Source of the DNA: Flavobacterium sp.
Lineage (GTDB): Bacteria; Bacteroidota; Bacteroidia; Flavobacteriales; Flavobacteriaceae
NCBI GenBank assembly: GCA_004296145.1
Contig: SEBM01000118.1
Coordinates: 1-9,670, forward strand
Direction of reading: 5' to 3'
Length of the DNA stretch: 9,670 nt
The position numbers and the translations under genes are program-made. The notes below the pieces were generated by a model that saw only the letters and a list, made by a program, of their open reading frames with translations, had not been told where the DNA came from and made no database searches. Positions 8,450 through 9,670 of this stretch are shown here, one piece after another. The first letter of the stretch is position 1. Each line of letters opens with the position of its first letter.

Positions 8450-8572
8450 GATTTTAGATTTTTATTATATTTTAGATTTTAGAGTTCAGATTTTAGATTA
8501 TCGCTAAACCCTAAAAATTTAGATTTTAGATTTCCGATGTTTAATCTAAAATCTAAAATCAACAATCTAAAA
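8450..8572. repeat. Cluster of TTTTAGATT direct and inverted repeats with a 15-bp hairpin
   Basis: This fills nearly the whole gap between adaptor and pump genes. TTTTAGATT occurs on the plus strand at 8452-8460, 8470-8478, 8491-8499 and 8524-8532. Its reverse complement AATCTAAAA occurs at 8543-8551, 8550-8558 and 8564-8572. The last direct and first inverted copies create a perfect 15-base stem (8518-8532 with 8543-8557) around a 10-base loop. In transcript sense the repeats begin directly at the adaptor stop codon and end just before the pump ATG. There is no U tract typical of a terminator and no TAnnTTTG promoter. Similar AATCTAAAATC-type strings are, to my recollection, common between flavobacterial genes. 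Function is unknown; mRNA stabilisation, attenuation or a spreading non-coding repeat are all possible. Confidence 0.8.
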
Positions 8573-9631
8573 TTATTTTACTTTAACTTTTATAGGAGCT
8601 TCGTTTTTTAATGACATCACACCGCTGGTGATTAAAGTGTCTCCGGCTTTTAATCCTGATAAAATTAAGATAGAAGCATCTGTTCTTGTTGTAGCATCAA
8701 CCATAACTTCTTTGGCTTTGCCCATATTGGCGATATACACTTTTTTACCACTCTGAACAGGTACAATAGCTTCTGATGGAATAACGATAGCATCTTTAAT
8801 AATATTCAAAGGCAGTTTTACATCTGCAAATGTTCCCGGGAAAAGTTTTCCGTCGGTATTATCTGCAATGGCGCGAATTTGTAAAGTACGGGTTGCAACA
8901 GCCACTTCCGGCTCTATTGCGTATATTTTTGCAGAGTATGTTTTATCTGATCCAGATACGGTAAAATCAATATTTGATCCTGATCGAACTTGCGAAGCAT
9001 ATTTTTCAGGAATAGAAAAGGTGATTTTTAATTTTCCTGTATTTACTAATTTAGCAACTAACAGAGCAGGAGTGATGTAAGTTCCCGGAGATATAGAACG
9101 CAAACCGATTTTTCCTGAGAAAGGAGCTTTTACAGAAGTTTTAGCGATTTGCGCACTGATTAACTGGCTTTGCGCTTTCGCGGAAGCGTAATCTGCATTG
9201 GCAACATCAAATTCTTCCTGACTAATAGCTTCTTTTTGAAGTAATAATTTTGCTCTTCTTTGGTTTTCACCGGCTAAATTTTCTTTTGTAGCCGCTTGTC
9301 TTAGTTGTGCTCTTAATTCAATATCATTTACTTTAAAAAGTACCTGACCTTTGTTTACATTAGTACCTTCATTAAAATAAATACCTTCAACAATACCCGA
9401 AACTTCACTGTGAATTTCTACTTGTTCATTGGCTTCAATAGAACCTGACAATGATAAATTATTATCAAAAGTGGATGTTTTTACTACGACTCCTGTTACA
9501 GAAGTAGGAGTGTCCTTGTCTCCAAATTTTTTAGATTCTTCGTTTTTACTTTTATTAGATACGATTCTGTAGGCAATAAACCCTCCAATTCCGATAATGA
9601 GAAGGGCATAAATTAGGTTTTTTACTTTCAT
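8573..9631 (-). CDS. RND efflux periplasmic adaptor (membrane fusion protein, HlyD/AcrA family)
   Basis: A 352-residue adaptor that links the RND pump to the TolC-type channel in the periplasm. An N-terminal hydrophobic helix (about 5-23) with no lipobox cysteine suggests an uncleaved membrane anchor or signal sequence. The two halves of the lipoyl-like barrel-sandwich are at 69-102 (VEIHSEVSGIVEGIYFNEG) and 166-197 (SVKAPFSGKIGLRSISPG). They flank a helical hairpin at about 104-165 that contacts the channel. The beta-barrel follows at about 199-275 and contains the family hallmark TRTLQIRAIADNTDGKLFPG (247-266). The membrane-proximal domain is about 280-352. It is the first visible gene of the efflux operon. 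Only 39 bases upstream are in the window, so promoter and any regulator are not seen. The 9631 ATG gives the full anchor and is a sound start. Confidence 0.94.
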   Translation of the reverse strand: MKVKNLIYALLIIGIGGFIAYRIVSNKSKNEESKKFGDKDTPTSVTGVVVKTSTFDNNLSLSGSIEANEQVEIHSEVSGIVEGIYFNEGTNVNKGQVLFKVNDIELRAQLRQAATKENLAGENQRRAKLLLQKEAISQEEFDVANADYASAKAQSQLISAQIAKTSVKAPFSGKIGLRSISPGTYITPALLVAKLVNTGKLKITFSIPEKYASQVRSGSNIDFTVSGSDKTYSAKIYAIEPEVAVATRTLQIRAIADNTDGKLFPGTFADVKLPLNIIKDAIVIPSEAIVPVQSGKKVYIANMGKAKEVMVDATTRTDASILILSGLKAGDTLITSGVMSLKNEAPIKVKVK

Positions 9632-9670
9632 AAAATTGAGGTAAATGTAATTTTTGGTATGTGTTTTAGG

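Noticed and set aside
9632..9670. TACATTTA as a -7 promoter element for the adaptor gene
   Set aside because: It misses the final G of TAnnTTTG and would put transcription start almost on the ATG; too little upstream sequence is present to judge.

Overview
The window is AT-rich bacterial DNA from a Bacteroidota, most likely a Flavobacterium or close relative. The support is the protein sequences (PheT, TolC-like and AcrB-like proteins of flavobacterial type), the lack of Shine-Dalgarno sequences, a TAnnTTTG-type -7 promoter element before pheT, and TTTTAGATT-type intergenic repeats. All recognisable genes lie on the minus strand, so transcription runs from high to low coordinates.

From 9631 down to 3986 there is a tripartite drug or metabolite efflux operon in the usual Bacteroidota order: periplasmic adaptor (9631-8573), AcrB-type RND pump (8444-5349) and TolC-type outer-membrane channel (5293-3986). 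Together they would form a proton-driven conduit across both membranes. A bestrophin-family channel (3957-3094) follows after only 28 bases and is probably co-transcribed. The two gaps inside the efflux genes each carry a strong inverted repeat. The adaptor-pump gap is almost entirely built from direct and inverted copies of a 9-base motif. No regulator is visible; one may lie beyond 9670.

After a 183-base gap with a likely promoter comes pheT, the phenylalanyl-tRNA synthetase beta chain, starting at 2910. It is ordinary for about 789 codons and then, about 17 codons before its expected end, runs in frame into something unrelated. From about 546 to position 1 the frame stays open for about 180 codons. 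That tail encodes a coiled coil plus RNA-binding-like region resembling ORF1 proteins of insect non-LTR (LINE-type) retrotransposons and the baculovirus FP25K family. No bacterial function is known to me for it.

This junction is the outstanding observation. The likeliest explanation is a chimeric read, clone or assembly joining bacterial and animal DNA, for example from an insect-associated sample. A real eukaryotic insertion or transferred bacterial DNA is less likely but can be tested. The rest of the window looks like intact, functional bacterial sequence.
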